64,000 nt of DNA. Origin: Orbicella faveolata. Lineage: Eukaryota; Cnidaria; Anthozoa; Scleractinia; Merulinidae. Positions 35,506-47,600 of this stretch are shown in pieces (position 1 is the stretch's first letter; the number at the start of each line of letters is the position of its first letter). The DNA lies in NCBI RefSeq assembly GCF_002042975.1, contig NW_018150208.1, forward strand, positions 194,597 through 258,596, in the 5' to 3' direction. A program made the position numbers and the translations under genes. Under the pieces are notes generated by a model. It worked only from the letters and a program-made list of their open reading frames with translations. It was not told the DNA's origin and ran no database searches.

Positions 35506-38386
35506 GCACTCGATTGACTTTTCTCTTCGGTGCGCGTGCGTAGTCCATAAAAATATGCACGCTACACAACAAAGGGGAGATTAATCCTCCGTGGGAAAAT
35601 AGATGGCGACTGGTACATTTACCCACAGTTCTTAACGCACGAAACTCTTAACAACGTTCATAAAAACATACAGAAACGTTATAAAATCTTCAAACTTAGG
35701 CAACTTAATGTCCTTGGAACAGGGACGAATATTGTTAAAAAAAAGAAAGGCTTTCTTTGTGCCTTATAGGCTGTGTTAGGCTCGCAGTGCATTGTGGTAA
35801 AATGTGCAGCCGCCATGTTTTTTCCTTCGGTGGATTGTGATCACGTTTCACGCGCGGATTTTAACACAGTTCACGTGTCACGTATACTTTTGCCTACTTT
35901 TAATAATTAATGCTTTTCTTTCGTAAATTCCCGAATCACTTATCTCTTTAAGTTGCTTTTCACATGTCACACATTAATTTTTGCCCTTATCACGTATCAC
36001 GCATCTCGGTAATATTTCTTATTCCTTGATCTGAAAAGACAACATCAATTCTGGAGCATCTCTGCTGAGCAAAAACGTTGAAAGAGCCATCAGGGATGTG
36101 AAATAGGTGCCAAAATTAGAAACATGGGAAAGAACGCCATGTCAGTTTTGAGACAACTAATTGCTTTATAAGTGTGATGGTGTCAGAAGATTGAAAAAAA
36201 ATTCAGATTTTCAATCCTGCGAAAAGAAAAAACTGAGCTGCAGCACATGTCAGAACTGAAAGCTTTTTCGGTCCGCCAAGCGACTTTTTCCACACACACA
36301 CAAGTTACTTTTCAAACATTCTCACTTCCCGGATAAAAGTTTCCCCAAAAACGGAACGAGCTAAAAGAAAAAAATTACCCAGCTGTCAAGGTCGCAATCA
36401 AACGTCTCCGACTAACTTCATGTAAAAGCTATGTAAATAAAATATGTCTTTTATAGCACGCCAATCAAAGATTGGTTTGGAGCTGGGGTGATAAATATCG
36501 AGTCACTTAAATGCGCAGTTATTATTTTCAATAGAACTTGAGACGACTAAATTGTACTCAAGAGAGATAAAAACAATTTAGGCGCAGTAGAGAAAAAGTA
36601 AACATTTATAACGCAACCTAGAGCTCGTTGTCCTGTCAAGCTGCTATTTTTATACAAACATTTTCGCCAATTACCATTATGATGTTATCTTACAATATGC
36701 CTGAAGGGAAAAAAATATTTGCAAGCTAAAGGAAACACTATCCAAAACATCGCTATTATGCGTTTTAACTTTTTGTAACACGAATTAAAAAATCAAAAAT
36801 TTGCACAAAGTTTGCAGTTCAGTTATACTTAGTTAAATCTTCCCAAACGAAAGTAAGTTTTCGACGGACAAAATTTAGGGTGCCTGAAGCAAGCTTTGCC
36901 CGAGTCATTAATCTCGCCCCCTTGTTAAAAATAGCCACTAAAATGTTAAATGAAGAAACGCACTGAAAAATTGACTGTGCAAGGAAGATACTCTTGTAAT
37001 ACGCTTTAATAATTGTGAGATACTCTGGAAACCGTCCGGTGACGAAGACGCATGAGTTGTCACATAGCTATAAAACGCGCTAAAAGATCTGATATCGAGA
37101 CCGGCTGGTATACTTCTTCGCCGTGCAGTAAGTCCATGAATCGAGACTCAGAACGCCCACGGTTATGTAAATTTCTAATCGGCGTGAAGTTGCAGTTTTT
37201 TCCTGTGAAAATTGCTAATTTCCTTTTAGCATGGAATCGTGTTTACGAAATAACGCCATTACAGGCGGCTGAAAAACAAACAAGTCTTTAGTCTGCGTAA
37301 TATTCCTTTTCATTGGGATGACTAGAAGTTTCGTGAAAATCTAAATCCTGCAGTGAACAGAGATCGGAAAAGAGAACCGCTTAAGATGATTTAAATTATA
37401 AAAGGTTCTTTCATTTCAGCAAAGATGTTAATTGCAATTAGTCCAAGGGGACTTTTTCTCTTGTTTTGGACATGATTTAAAGGTGAAGATTTGCAACTTT
37501 CATGAAAGGATTAATGAGACAGAAAACTTGATCCAATGGGTACTTTAACAAATAAATTGAGAACTTTATCGAGTGCAAAAAAGCGCGCGTGTCACAATGC
37601 AATTGGAAGAAAGCTCACGTCGATAAAAATACAAACAAGTTAAAAGCGAGAAGAAGTGACAGGTCTTTGTCAAGCTGCATAATTTGAGTCGGTTTACACC
37701 TGCAGATGCGAGGCCAGGGCCTTATTTACAGAATTAAGACTGTAAGACTAACACATATGACACGCTTTAGCATATGTCTTCTTAACGAAAAGGATATAAT
37801 TAAAATTCACCCAAAATGAAAGTTAACATTGTAGTTGAGACACAATTGGGCCTCTGGTAACTTAATAGGGTTGAGTTTTCATTTATGTTTTCGTTCACAG
37901 CTTTTAGCTCATATTATTAAAACCTACTCGTTCCCTGTCACGATTCGCTTTAAATATTGTTTCCTTCTTTCGGACATAAAAGGGACATTAATGGTTAAAG
38001 AAGACTGCTTTTAGTAAGCGGCTGTTGTCAATGGTCTTTTCTCATTGGTAGTTTCATTTACATCCGGCTGCAATTGGCCAAGTAAAAACATTCACACCGA
38101 AAATAGGGCTCACGGGCTAATTTATGCAGTGCGACTATCCGTTGTTTTGCCGACGTCAAATTTAATACTTTTTCCGTCAATTGCGCTCTTTCCGGTCTCA
38201 AAACATCATTTACGGATTAAAACTGGAGATGGCCGGCTATTTCTTCGCGATGTTTGAGTTGTAGAAACCATACAACGACTTTTCTACCAGGCCAACTTCA
38301 ATAGTGTCCCTGGTTTAGCGACTGAAACGCTGTTTACAAACTTAACCTTTTTCTCGCGGTTTAAATTGCGCTTTGGAACACTCTTC

Positions 38387-41300
38387 ATGGCGTTCGCGTT
38401 TGGAGATTCATATTTGAAACTTCCACCAATAAGCAAAGAAGGAACAGTCGAACTCGATGGCGAAAATTCGAAGAGAGGATCAGGCATTGTTCGTGATAAA
38501 CACGGCCTGGTGAGGCTGCCTCCGATAGTTCGTTTGGACTCGCTTCGTTCGGCTTCAAGTGCGTCAAGGTTACGAAGCGAAACCCAAACTGCAACAGAAG
38601 CTGATAGTGAATCCGATCTGTCAACTTTAATAACACCTTCGAAAATCTCGCACAAAATGGAGAGTTTAAGGCACAGAAACTCAACCAAATTCAAAAAATA
38701 TACCGCGAAGCGTGAAGATGAAACGAAATTAATTAAGGACCTGGCTGTTAAGGAAACGAACGAAGACGAAGCACGCTTTTTTGACGGCGAAGAAGCGTCG
38801 CATGGAAAGCAGAAGAATCGGTTTCGTTTGGGGTCTAACACGCCGTTAGACAAGTCCACCGATGATGAAGATTTAATGCCTCCTTACAAAGAGTCCGTGA
38901 TGCGCCGTAGAGGCAGCAGCACATTTCAAACTTTGGGTAAATTAACGAGATCACACAGGTTAGCAAAATCTTCACCTGAATTATCTAATAGAAAGATCAA
39001 TTTGCGACGTCGTCCAGAAAGCACCTTGTCATCGCTAACCGCGGGGCTAAGATCGACAAGCCGTTCCCGCTTATCACAACCACGACTTTCAGTTCACGAT
39101 ATCGACGGCTCAACGTTATCTCATCTTCAAGACACTTCAAAGACCGAGGAAAAACAGAAAGAACACGAAAAGCAACGGCGCCGCAACAATCACAGGTGGG
39201 CAAATGATAGTGCTAACCAGCCTCGAAGCACCCCTAGCTCGCCTGTTTGCAGTGAATCTGTAAATAAAGAGATCAAGCAAAAAGGCCGAAAGTCATTAAA
39301 CGATATAACGGACGCGATGCAGTTTACTGACCGAAGAAGGCCTTCGCTGACACCGAAAAAGCAAAATTTAATCCAGGAAAGCGAAGCGCTTAAAATTGAA
39401 GGAAAAAGCTGCGTGCACAATGAAAGGGAAAGGCTGCCAGACCATGTGTCCGGCGCAGATGGACACGTCGTTACTTTACATCCGCCAAAACAAGGAGAAA
39501 AAAGACACTCTCTGTATGATTTGCAACAAATTTTAACTTTGCTTCAAGAAGAGAATTTGAAGCGGCAGACCTCGTCAACGGCTTCGACGCCTCGAAATAC
39601 AAGTGCGACTTCCAGCGCGAACGATAAGGCTTCAAATGCGTCTGTTTACGATTTAAGGGAGTTCTTGATGCTAGCGGCCGCCGAAGCTTCGAATGCCAGT
39701 ACGGGGCAGACGAAAAAGAAGACGAGCGCTTCACAACATCTTCTTCTTCCTGGTCAAGAACGAGAAAATACACGCAACGAAAGAAAAGGTTCAGTGTATG
39801 ATCTAATGGAGTTTTTATCACTGGGTAGCGTTGCTGAATCGGAATCAAGCTCGGCGAGCGAAAACTCCAGTAGAGCGACTTCCCCGAGAATCGTGTTATC
39901 CCCTGGCAGCCCGGGTTCAAATGACTCGCTTTCTGTTTCTACGCATGCAGAAGAAGGAAGACGATCGTCTACCTACGATCTGATGGAGTTCTTATCTCTG
40001 TCGCGCTCCGGGGGGAGTTCCCGCTCTGATTCAGGGCAGAGTACTCCAGCTTTGCGTGGAAATGATTCTAGTGGAGTAGAAAATGAAGAAAGTGAGCTGG
40101 GAAGACAGAAAAAAGAGAACAGAAGCCTGTCTGTTTATGACCTAGCAGAATTCTTGTCTATGACCTCTGCTGTACCTCCGCTCGTACGAGTTACACCGGC
40201 CTCAGATGAGGAACAAACGAAAGCCAGCGCAAATCTCGCGCAGTCGTCAGGAGCCATGAACAATCATTTAAACATGCCCAGGCAATCAGTGTACGATCTG
40301 AGAGAAATTCTGAATGTTTTGCAACAAGAACACGAGAGAAAACGCGAGTCCACCTACAGTTTGCAAGAAATTCTGTCTAAAATGCAGCGAGAAGCTGATG
40401 AGAAAAGCCACCTCGCTTCTGGTAACGCAGGTTCCAACGAGAAGGACACCCTCGCTTCGCCCTCGCCTCCGATGACCGCCAGCAGTGGCTACTTGACCGC
40501 TAGCGATTCCGCAACTTCAGCAAGCGCGAAATACTTGGAGGCAAATACCAGTAATCGTCAAATGTCTGTGTATGACCTGAAAGAATTCTTGTCGTTGCAT
40601 GCCATTCAACAGAGCCAGCCAAATCAACAACAGCTCTCATCCGCCGTGCTCAGACGAAAGTTTTCCGGCGTCTCGCAAAGCGGTGTTAGTATTTACGTCA
40701 CGGACGAGAGCAACAGAAGCATCGACAGTGAAGTCTTCGAAGATGTGTTCCTTCCAGTGCCTGGCATAGGGACTGACCCGAGTGGACCTTCGCCTAAGAG
40801 AGGCTCAGTATACGACCTCCGCGAGTTTTTAAACATTTTAAACGATGACGAATCCCCCTTGAGAAGAAGATTGTCCAGCGTGTCATCTGCCTCGTCTAAA
40901 CCTAGCGAAAGCGAACCTGAATCAAATTCTTACACAAACTCGCGAAATTCAGATTCAGCTGCCGCGAATGAAAATATCACGGCCGGCGCAACGCGACCTC
41001 AACTTTCCCCGCGTCAAGATTCGGGAGGCAGCATGTCTCTGTATGATCTTGGTGAGTTCCTTTCGCTTCTCAACACCGACGAATCTCCACTAAGGCGGAG
41101 GCTTTCAAGCGCGAGCGAAATTATGGCCGGAGAGGGTGAAATTCGTGTACGAACGCCTGTTCTTTCGAGAAGCGACTCAGAGAAGGGACTTTACAGTCTG
41201 GAAGAAATACTGACACTAATGAAAGACCTTGAACAAAAGAGAGTCAGTGAAAACACGAGTGGGGAACTTGAGGTCGGTTCTGGGGAGGAAATAAGTTTAC

Positions 41301-41440
41301 AAGTTCCAACTTTACCTCCTAAAACTGATAAAATAAACACTCAACCTCTATCGTCTAAAAAGCACTTACAGTCTCAAAGATCACTGAAAAGTGTCCCAGA
41401 AACGTCCGAAGTAAGATCTAACATTTCGAATTCTTCATAG
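38387..41440 (+). CDS. Protein with eleven S-x-Y-D-L-x-E-[FI]-L repeats, family not recognised
   Basis: A single open exon of 1017 residues from the first ATG; the frame stays open seven codons further up but without ATG. It starts MAFAFGDSYLKLPPISKEGT, and LPPI occurs again at about residue 50. The first third is basic and Ser-rich. From residue 374 on, a short motif recurs eleven times, with its Tyr at 377, 421, 471, 530, 584, 636, 657, 729, 809, 886 and 936. Examples are SVYDLMEFLSL, SVYDLREFLNIL, STYSLQEILSKM and SLYDLGEFLSLL. The two units at 809 and 886 share the extension DESPLRRRLSS. Eight of the eleven have Arg two or three residues before the Ser, a basophilic-kinase-like context. 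The spacers are polar and Ser-rich, so the protein is probably disordered with short amphipathic helices acting as docking sites. No signal peptide, membrane segment or enzyme domain is visible. Poly(A) signals follow at 41532 and 41555. I do not know a named family with this repeat. Confidence 0.9.
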   Translation: MAFAFGDSYLKLPPISKEGTVELDGENSKRGSGIVRDKHGLVRLPPIVRLDSLRSASSASRLRSETQTATEADSESDLSTLITPSKISHKMESLRHRNSTKFKKYTAKREDETKLIKDLAVKETNEDEARFFDGEEASHGKQKNRFRLGSNTPLDKSTDDEDLMPPYKESVMRRRGSSTFQTLGKLTRSHRLAKSSPELSNRKINLRRRPESTLSSLTAGLRSTSRSRLSQPRLSVHDIDGSTLSHLQDTSKTEEKQKEHEKQRRRNNHRWANDSANQPRSTPSSPVCSESVNKEIKQKGRKSLNDITDAMQFTDRRRPSLTPKKQNLIQESEALKIEGKSCVHNERERLPDHVSGADGHVVTLHPPKQGEKRHSLYDLQQILTLLQEENLKRQTSSTASTPRNTSATSSANDKASNASVYDLREFLMLAAAEASNASTGQTKKKTSASQHLLLPGQERENTRNERKGSVYDLMEFLSLGSVAESESSSASENSSRATSPRIVLSPGSPGSNDSLSVSTHAEEGRRSSTYDLMEFLSLSRSGGSSRSDSGQSTPALRGNDSSGVENEESELGRQKKENRSLSVYDLAEFLSMTSAVPPLVRVTPASDEEQTKASANLAQSSGAMNNHLNMPRQSVYDLREILNVLQQEHERKRESTYSLQEILSKMQREADEKSHLASGNAGSNEKDTLASPSPPMTASSGYLTASDSATSASAKYLEANTSNRQMSVYDLKEFLSLHAIQQSQPNQQQLSSAVLRRKFSGVSQSGVSIYVTDESNRSIDSEVFEDVFLPVPGIGTDPSGPSPKRGSVYDLREFLNILNDDESPLRRRLSSVSSASSKPSESEPESNSYTNSRNSDSAAANENITAGATRPQLSPRQDSGGSMSLYDLGEFLSLLNTDESPLRRRLSSASEIMAGEGEIRVRTPVLSRSDSEKGLYSLEEILTLMKDLEQKRVSENTSGELEVGSGEEISLQVPTLPPKTDKINTQPLSSKKHLQSQRSLKSVPETSEVRSNISNSS
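39500..41240 (+). repeat. Array of eleven YDL motif repeats within the coding region
   Basis: Tyr codons of the units start at 39515, 39647, 39797, 39974, 40136, 40292, 40355, 40571, 40811, 41042 and 41192. The consensus is S-[VTL]-Y-[DS]-L-x-[EQ]-[FI]-L-x-[LMVK]. Spacing varies from 21 to 80 residues, so this is a scattered motif array and not a rigid solenoid. DNA between units is not repetitive, which points to selection on the motif. Confidence 0.92.
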
Positions 41441-41531
41441 ACTAATTTTTGTGTGAATCTCGCTGAGAGAATCAATTTAAATGACTTGCAATAGCAATCG
41501 ATGTTTTAAATCTTGACGCTGTTTCAATCAA

Positions 41532-41560
41532 AATAAATAGTTTTGTTTGAATGAAATAAA
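41532..41560 (+). terminator. Two candidate polyadenylation signals of the YDL-repeat gene
   Basis: AATAAA occurs at 41532-41537 and at 41555-41560, about 92 and 115 bases after the stop codon. Confidence 0.6.
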
Positions 41561-44500
41561 TGTTTGCTTCAAATTTTTGTTAAATATATGGTTGGAGGGC
41601 TTTTCTACTCTGCCATTTTCTCAACGTGAATTGTGTAAACTAAGTTTTCTTCAATCCAGCTAAATATTTGGTCATATCGCGCCTGAGTGAGGTATCTTGT
41701 ACATAAATTGCAACGGAAAATAAATTTGTTGGTTTAGCCTGTCAGTCTACAGTGATTCCATATTGAACGAAATTTTCACCTGCCAGGCTATTTAGAAAAA
41801 AGCCAAAATTTACATAAACAGTTTTGAACACTGAATTTGTTGATTAAAGGTTCGTGGAGGCGAAAGGGCATTAAATATAGCAATGACCCTCGCCGATATA
41901 TTTCAGAATTGACGATAGAGTCGCAAATATTTATTAAGTTACAAATGAGTATGTAACCCTGTAAAATAGGCTTCAAAAACGAGTTTTCTCCGGACAAAAC
42001 GACACACAATTCGAGCACATTTCTATATACACATTGTATTACCTTTCAGACTAGCTAAATGTAAACAAATCATTCGCGGTGTGTCGAACTGGTATATACG
42101 TCTGTTTACTGTCTTCTGTTTCACGCTAAACGGCAAAGGAAATTCATAACAGACGCCTGCACGTATCACAAAAAAGTTTATGTCATTCTCACAATCGCTG
42201 TGTTTTGATTATCTACGGTAAAGAGCTTTCTGGTCTGCTGGCGTTTTGAGCATAAATCGCCCTATTTTCCCTTTCTTGGCCTTTTCTGACACTAAAAATA
42301 TATAGTCAGAGTCCATGATAATTCGGACCTGTACTTCTTGACTAATATAAATAAAACGATATTGATTGTATGAGTAGGTGAAAGAAAAAAATATATAGTT
42401 AAAAGATCATCAACCAATTTTCTATTTTTAAATACTTCCACCTAAAAACTAAATGCTTTGCTGAAAATGTATCATTAGAATTTATGGACTTGCTACCTTG
42501 ATATTGCCTTTGTATGATTTATTAATTTTTTTTTTTCGTTTACAACTATACTTTGCACGGTGTTTTATAATTAGTCGACATTTTTTTGAATTTCCAGCTA
42601 AAATATAAATTCCTTCGTCCGTAATGTACCCCGAAAGCAAGAAAAACTACATTGAAAAGGATAATGCCGGAAGGCAAGGAAACCAACCACGGAATTTCAA
42701 TGTTATTTAGTCTTAGACGTCTATGAGCCATTCATTTGCCGGATTTTCAGATAGGACGCTTAAAACGGATTAATACTGCCTTACGTATAGATACTAGAAA
42801 TCTCAAATTATATTTGTTACTCCAGCAAGACCTTTATGCAGTTAACTCCGATCAAACTTCTGAGTTCAAGTTGCGTCATTCATCTGAAATGCCAATTTTC
42901 AAAGTCTTGAAAAGTAGAGACCCTTAAAAAATTGTTGAGAAATATTGAACAATATTTGCACTGTTGGCTTTCTCACTGAGTAATGGTCAGTATACTAAGT
43001 AAGTAATATTAAGTACGTCAAACCTTTCAATAGATTTAGCCTCATTGGAAATTAAACATATTTGGAGACGGCACTTCCTTACAGTAAAAATTTACGCTTA
43101 GAATTTTTGTACAAAATATAAACTGTCAAAATTGATTCGAATACCAAATCTTTGTTCCCAAATTGCTGTCCTTCGTCTAATCGGATCGGTGTTAAATGCT
43201 TTAATTTCAAGTATTTTCGTTCCAAACTGCGGACATTATGAGAGGGTATTTTAGACGACTTAGGGCAAGCCTTCGGCTCCAGATTGGATTCATTTTCTCA
43301 TTATAACTACATTAACTTATAAAGTGCTGGCTTTTTTTTTCGCCAATCTGGTTTCCATGTAAGATGTTTTTCTGAATATCGATATACACGCCGTGCTTTG
43401 TAAATTTGTAGGTCGGGCAACCTCAAGTAATTAAAACTTTTATTATGTCTATTATTTGTCAATTGTTCTACTAAGCCCTGTCATTTGCATTTTCTCTTCA
43501 TTAGCTCTCAGTCCATGCAGGCAATACTCCCTCGTATGTCAATAAATGTAATCGCTTTATCCCTTACCCGAGATGAAAGGACAATTTGAAATTCCATGAT
43601 GATTCTCAGATGATGTACGTTTAGTTTGATCGTGGGTTGATTATTGCAGTTTCAAAAAATTGATAACGAAGAAAACGTTTGCGCCTCCGTAATTGCCCCT
43701 AATGTATTCCTTTAATATGGAAATAGACAAGACAAAACTTAACTCATTGTGAAAACACCCTCGCTCCACGTGAACAATGTCACGAAATGAAAAAAAGACC
43801 AGTTATGTAAGCACTAAATTGGCTTTGTACGTAATACCCCAGGCAAAAGTAATAATACACTTAAAACCTAGCTTGTAAATTAGAGTTTTAAAGACATTAC
43901 GCTAATGGATCGAAATGGACGAAATCTTCACCACTCATTTGTGACGGAAATAGCTGACACCTGTTTTGCGTGTCCAGGCGGCCGCTGACTGGACGGTCGC
44001 GAGAGACCGGAGAGCTGGGACCACGAATTTCTAAAGGCTGGTTTTCACTCGCGCGTAAGCACAGGAATAAGTAAAATAGGGGGACTGCTGCTAATGAAAT
44101 AGGGCATTTAGTTGAAATTTTTTCTAACAAAAGACACTAATTATCTGCATCTTACTACGTCTGTTTATATCGATTAGGGCAGCGTCCACACAGCACCGGA
44201 GGAATCTGAAAACGGAACTTCATTTCTACGGCTAGGCCTACCGTCCACATTAGTCTGTCACGAAAACGGAGCTTTTCAAAAACGCTCTTTAAACCGGAAT
44301 TTGAAAACGCCGACTTATTGTTTTCGTGTGGGCTGAAAACGTTTTGAAACTTCAGGCTAAATACACGCATCGTTGGTTAAATAAAGCGATGAATTTATTT
44401 GCCTTTTTTTTCTCCCTTTTTCATGTGTTGATGTGGGAGAAAATAAATAACCGAATTGTTGTACTTATTAAAATCTGCATGCTCTGCGGGCCTGCGGGCC

Positions 44501-44695
44501 TGTGTGGTATATCAGATAAAGTAAACAGCGCGCCGATTTTTGGTCTTGGCCTTTTTTTCTTTCTTGTCAGTTTAATGGTGGTCTAATTCAAAATCACCAT
44601 TTGAGAGTTCAAGGGTGGACTTTTTACTTATTAAGTTAAAAAAATGTGGATTTTCTCATCCCCAGCTGGTCAACTCCCGACAATTATATTTCATT
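41561..44695. other. Intergenic stretch
   Basis: AT-rich sequence without a recognisable gene. Only a repeat fragment at 44166-44345 stands out. The promoter of the aminotransferase gene should lie near its right end. Confidence 0.5.
44166..44345. mobile_element. Partial copy of the dispersed element at 59485-59946
   Basis: Shared phrases in the same order: gtccacac, accggag, tgaaaacg, acttcatttctacgg, gtccaca-tta-tc-gtcacgaaaacggagctttt, aaaacgctctttaaac and tttgaaaacgcc. It is shorter than the other copy, and its right end is not clear. Confidence 0.7.
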
Positions 44696-47600
44696 ATGGC
44701 AAGAAAACGGATGCTCAGCGGTCAACCTTTCCAACATACAAGAACTGGGTCCCAGTCGAGTCACAGAATGGCGGCTCTGAAACATGGGTCAAGAAAGTTT
44801 TATGATATTCCAAGCGGAGAATTATCAAATGTAAGGAGCAGATATAGTCTTCGGAAAGACAAAAATATCGAGGAACTTCTCAACTACATTAATCAAAGCT
44901 GTATTGGAAAAGATGTAATGTTTTCTGGGCCGTATGGCGCGCGGAAAGGTAAGCTTTGTGCAGCGTATTATTAAATTTTGCTGTGTGTTAAACCTCATTG
45001 TTAAACTAAAATATCTGATTTATTTGTCATTTGCAGTGACTTATTGCGACTATACAGCATCAGGAAGGTAGGAACATCGTATATAAGCAGGATCTGATAT
45101 ATATGAGTGGCGGTAATTATAATTTGGAGCTCTTTAATTTAAGCTTGTTTGACCGGACTGTAATTTCCAACATGGTTTCTCAAACTGGCCAGGAATTTTC
45201 ATCCTGGGATGAATCTCTCTGCTTGAAATATCGAACTTAATTTCAGGTTAGTGCTTATTTAAGCAAATAAGTAAAGCTTAATGAGAGAGATCCCAAGGTC
45301 AATGAGTAGATTTTTACTTTACATGTACAGTCAAACCTCTATAGCGAAGATATCAGTGACGTCACCTATTGTTATTAATATGCCAACCAGAGAACTATTG
45401 GTCGGTGAAACAAATAATTCATACGAACGAAATAATTCTTTTGTTTAATGTTTTGAACATTTAAATAACAAAAACAATATTTGTAAACAAATATCTTCCC
45501 TATTAAGTGGACCCCATATTAAGCAGACACCCTCTATTAAGCGGACAGCAGTGCAAGTCCCATTTTTCTTTTCCCAAATTTACTGTGAAAAATACCTATA
45601 TTCAACCTATATTCTATTAAGCGGACATGGACATCTTAAACTTGACTTTATGGTCATTTCTATTGTTAGAAACCTGTATCAAACGGACACTGCAATAAGA
45701 ATGCATGATTTTTTTTGTCCACATTTTAGTAGACTCTTTTAGTAGATCGTACATTTAAGTTTGCCAACAAACTGAGCTGTCACAGAAACGCAATATTTTG
45801 TTATTCAGTTTTGTTTTTACAGAACATTTGTTCTTGTTTGATTTTGTGAACCTTCGCATGATTCGATCAATATAGATACTGTTACTGTAAACTTAAATCG
45901 CTTTACCTCGAATACATGTCATTGTTTATGGAAATACAGTATTTCAGAGTTCTTGACCATTCATGAGAATGCTATTTGACCCTTTCAAGGTCTTTTAATA
46001 CTGACGAATATTAATATGACCCTTTTAAGACGAATTCTGAGGAAACCTGTTTTCAACAGATACCCTGTATTAAGCGGACACTAGCACTGGTCCCGAGGGT
46101 GTCCGCCTTATACAGGTTTGACTGTGTGTTTTTCATTTTGAATGTTCTTCCTTAGATCATTGACATTTGTTGAGGATTACATACGAGAGCAGGTCTTGCC
46201 TCACTATGGCAACACACACACAACTACAACAGTGACCTCCCTGCAGACCACCTTGTATCGCCATGAGGCAAGGTCAGTGGCTAATATAAACCCACTAAAT
46301 AAATGTGCTTTGCAACCCTCATAACTCAGTCCTCTTGAGATCTCATCACGATTTTGGTAACCTTTTTTTTGGGTTAACCCTTTCAAAATTAAAATATCTG
46401 TATGAGAATCCATTATTAAATCTTTCGTAGAAAATTTTTACAGCTTCTGATGATTTCATTCTCAGAAATTAAAGGTAGCTAGCAAAAAACTTCTGCAAAA
46501 AGCCTTGTAGTTGTGGCATATTCTACTGTGCAAGAATGGTATTGAAATTGTGTTAGAGTCAGACATGTATCACAGATGTGTCAGAAGAGTAAAATAAGGA
46601 CGTTTAATTAACACTTACAGTAGAACCTTGCGGTCTTAAACTCCATTATCTTGAACTCAGATCATTTCCCCTTGGATATAATACATTTTCAGTCACTTAC
46701 TATTGGCTATCTTGAACCCCTGACATCTTACACTTTTTTTTGTTATCCTTAAATTAAAAGTTCAGATCTATAGCATAGCAGGGATCAACTGCACATTCAA
46801 GTAGTGCTTAGAGTTAACTAAGCGGTTTCATTATTGCTACCAGGGATATTATCAGAAATGCAGTGAATGCCAGTGAGAGTGACTCTGTGGTATTTGTTGG
46901 AAATGGTGTGACAGGAGCAGTTCACAAGTTAATTCATGCACTGGACTTCAAACATCCTCCAGTGAGTTTTCTGATTGCTGTCAGTAGCTGTGTCTAAACT
47001 GATTAGACTTGCCAACAGTAATTCTTAATTTGATGCCCTAAAGAATTCTGTCACACTTTTCTGTCATTGTTTATCCTTAAGTATCCCTTGTGGGAGGCGC
47101 AATGGCCTCATGGTTAGTGCACTCCACTTGGGATAGAACGGTCCAGGGCCGAGTCCAGGATGGGGACACTGTGCTGTGTTCTTGGGCAAGACACTTAACT
47201 CTCACAGTGCCTTTCTCCACCCAGATGTATAAATAGGTATTGGTGAATTTAATACTGGAGGATAACCCTGTGATGGATAAGCATCTTATCCAGGGTGGAG
47301 TAGAAATACTCCTAGTCACTTCATGCTACAGAAACTGGAGATAAGCGCTAGCCTGATGGATCACTTGGCTTGTATGCAGACTTGTCACCTACCCCTTAGT
47401 GCTTTTACTATGTGTTTATATTTATTAGGCAGATGTCACTCCTGTGGATAGAACTAAGAAACTTGTTCAAAGCAGCTTGGTGCCTTTATTGTTACAACTA
47501 ATTCTTGTGGGAAAGGAAGTATATCACATTTGAACTAAGTTACACAGCCCAACTTCCACCAATCTTTGGTACAGTGGTAGTGCATCTAATTTAAAAGTGT

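Larger units (their letters stand above)
33780..38386. other. Intergenic stretch between divergent RRM1 and the YDL-repeat gene
   Basis: I see no convincing gene. It holds a short palindrome at 34234-34276 (cagggtcctct against agaggaccctg), the MITE at 35299-35505, and a long AT-rich stretch. The open frames at 33908-34197 on both strands lack family features. The promoter of the gene at 38387 should lie at the right end. Confidence 0.5.

Noticed and set aside
38284-39920. Minus-strand open frames of 99-191 codons
   Set aside because: Antisense shadows of the YDL-repeat coding exon, which has the clear repeat signal on the other strand.
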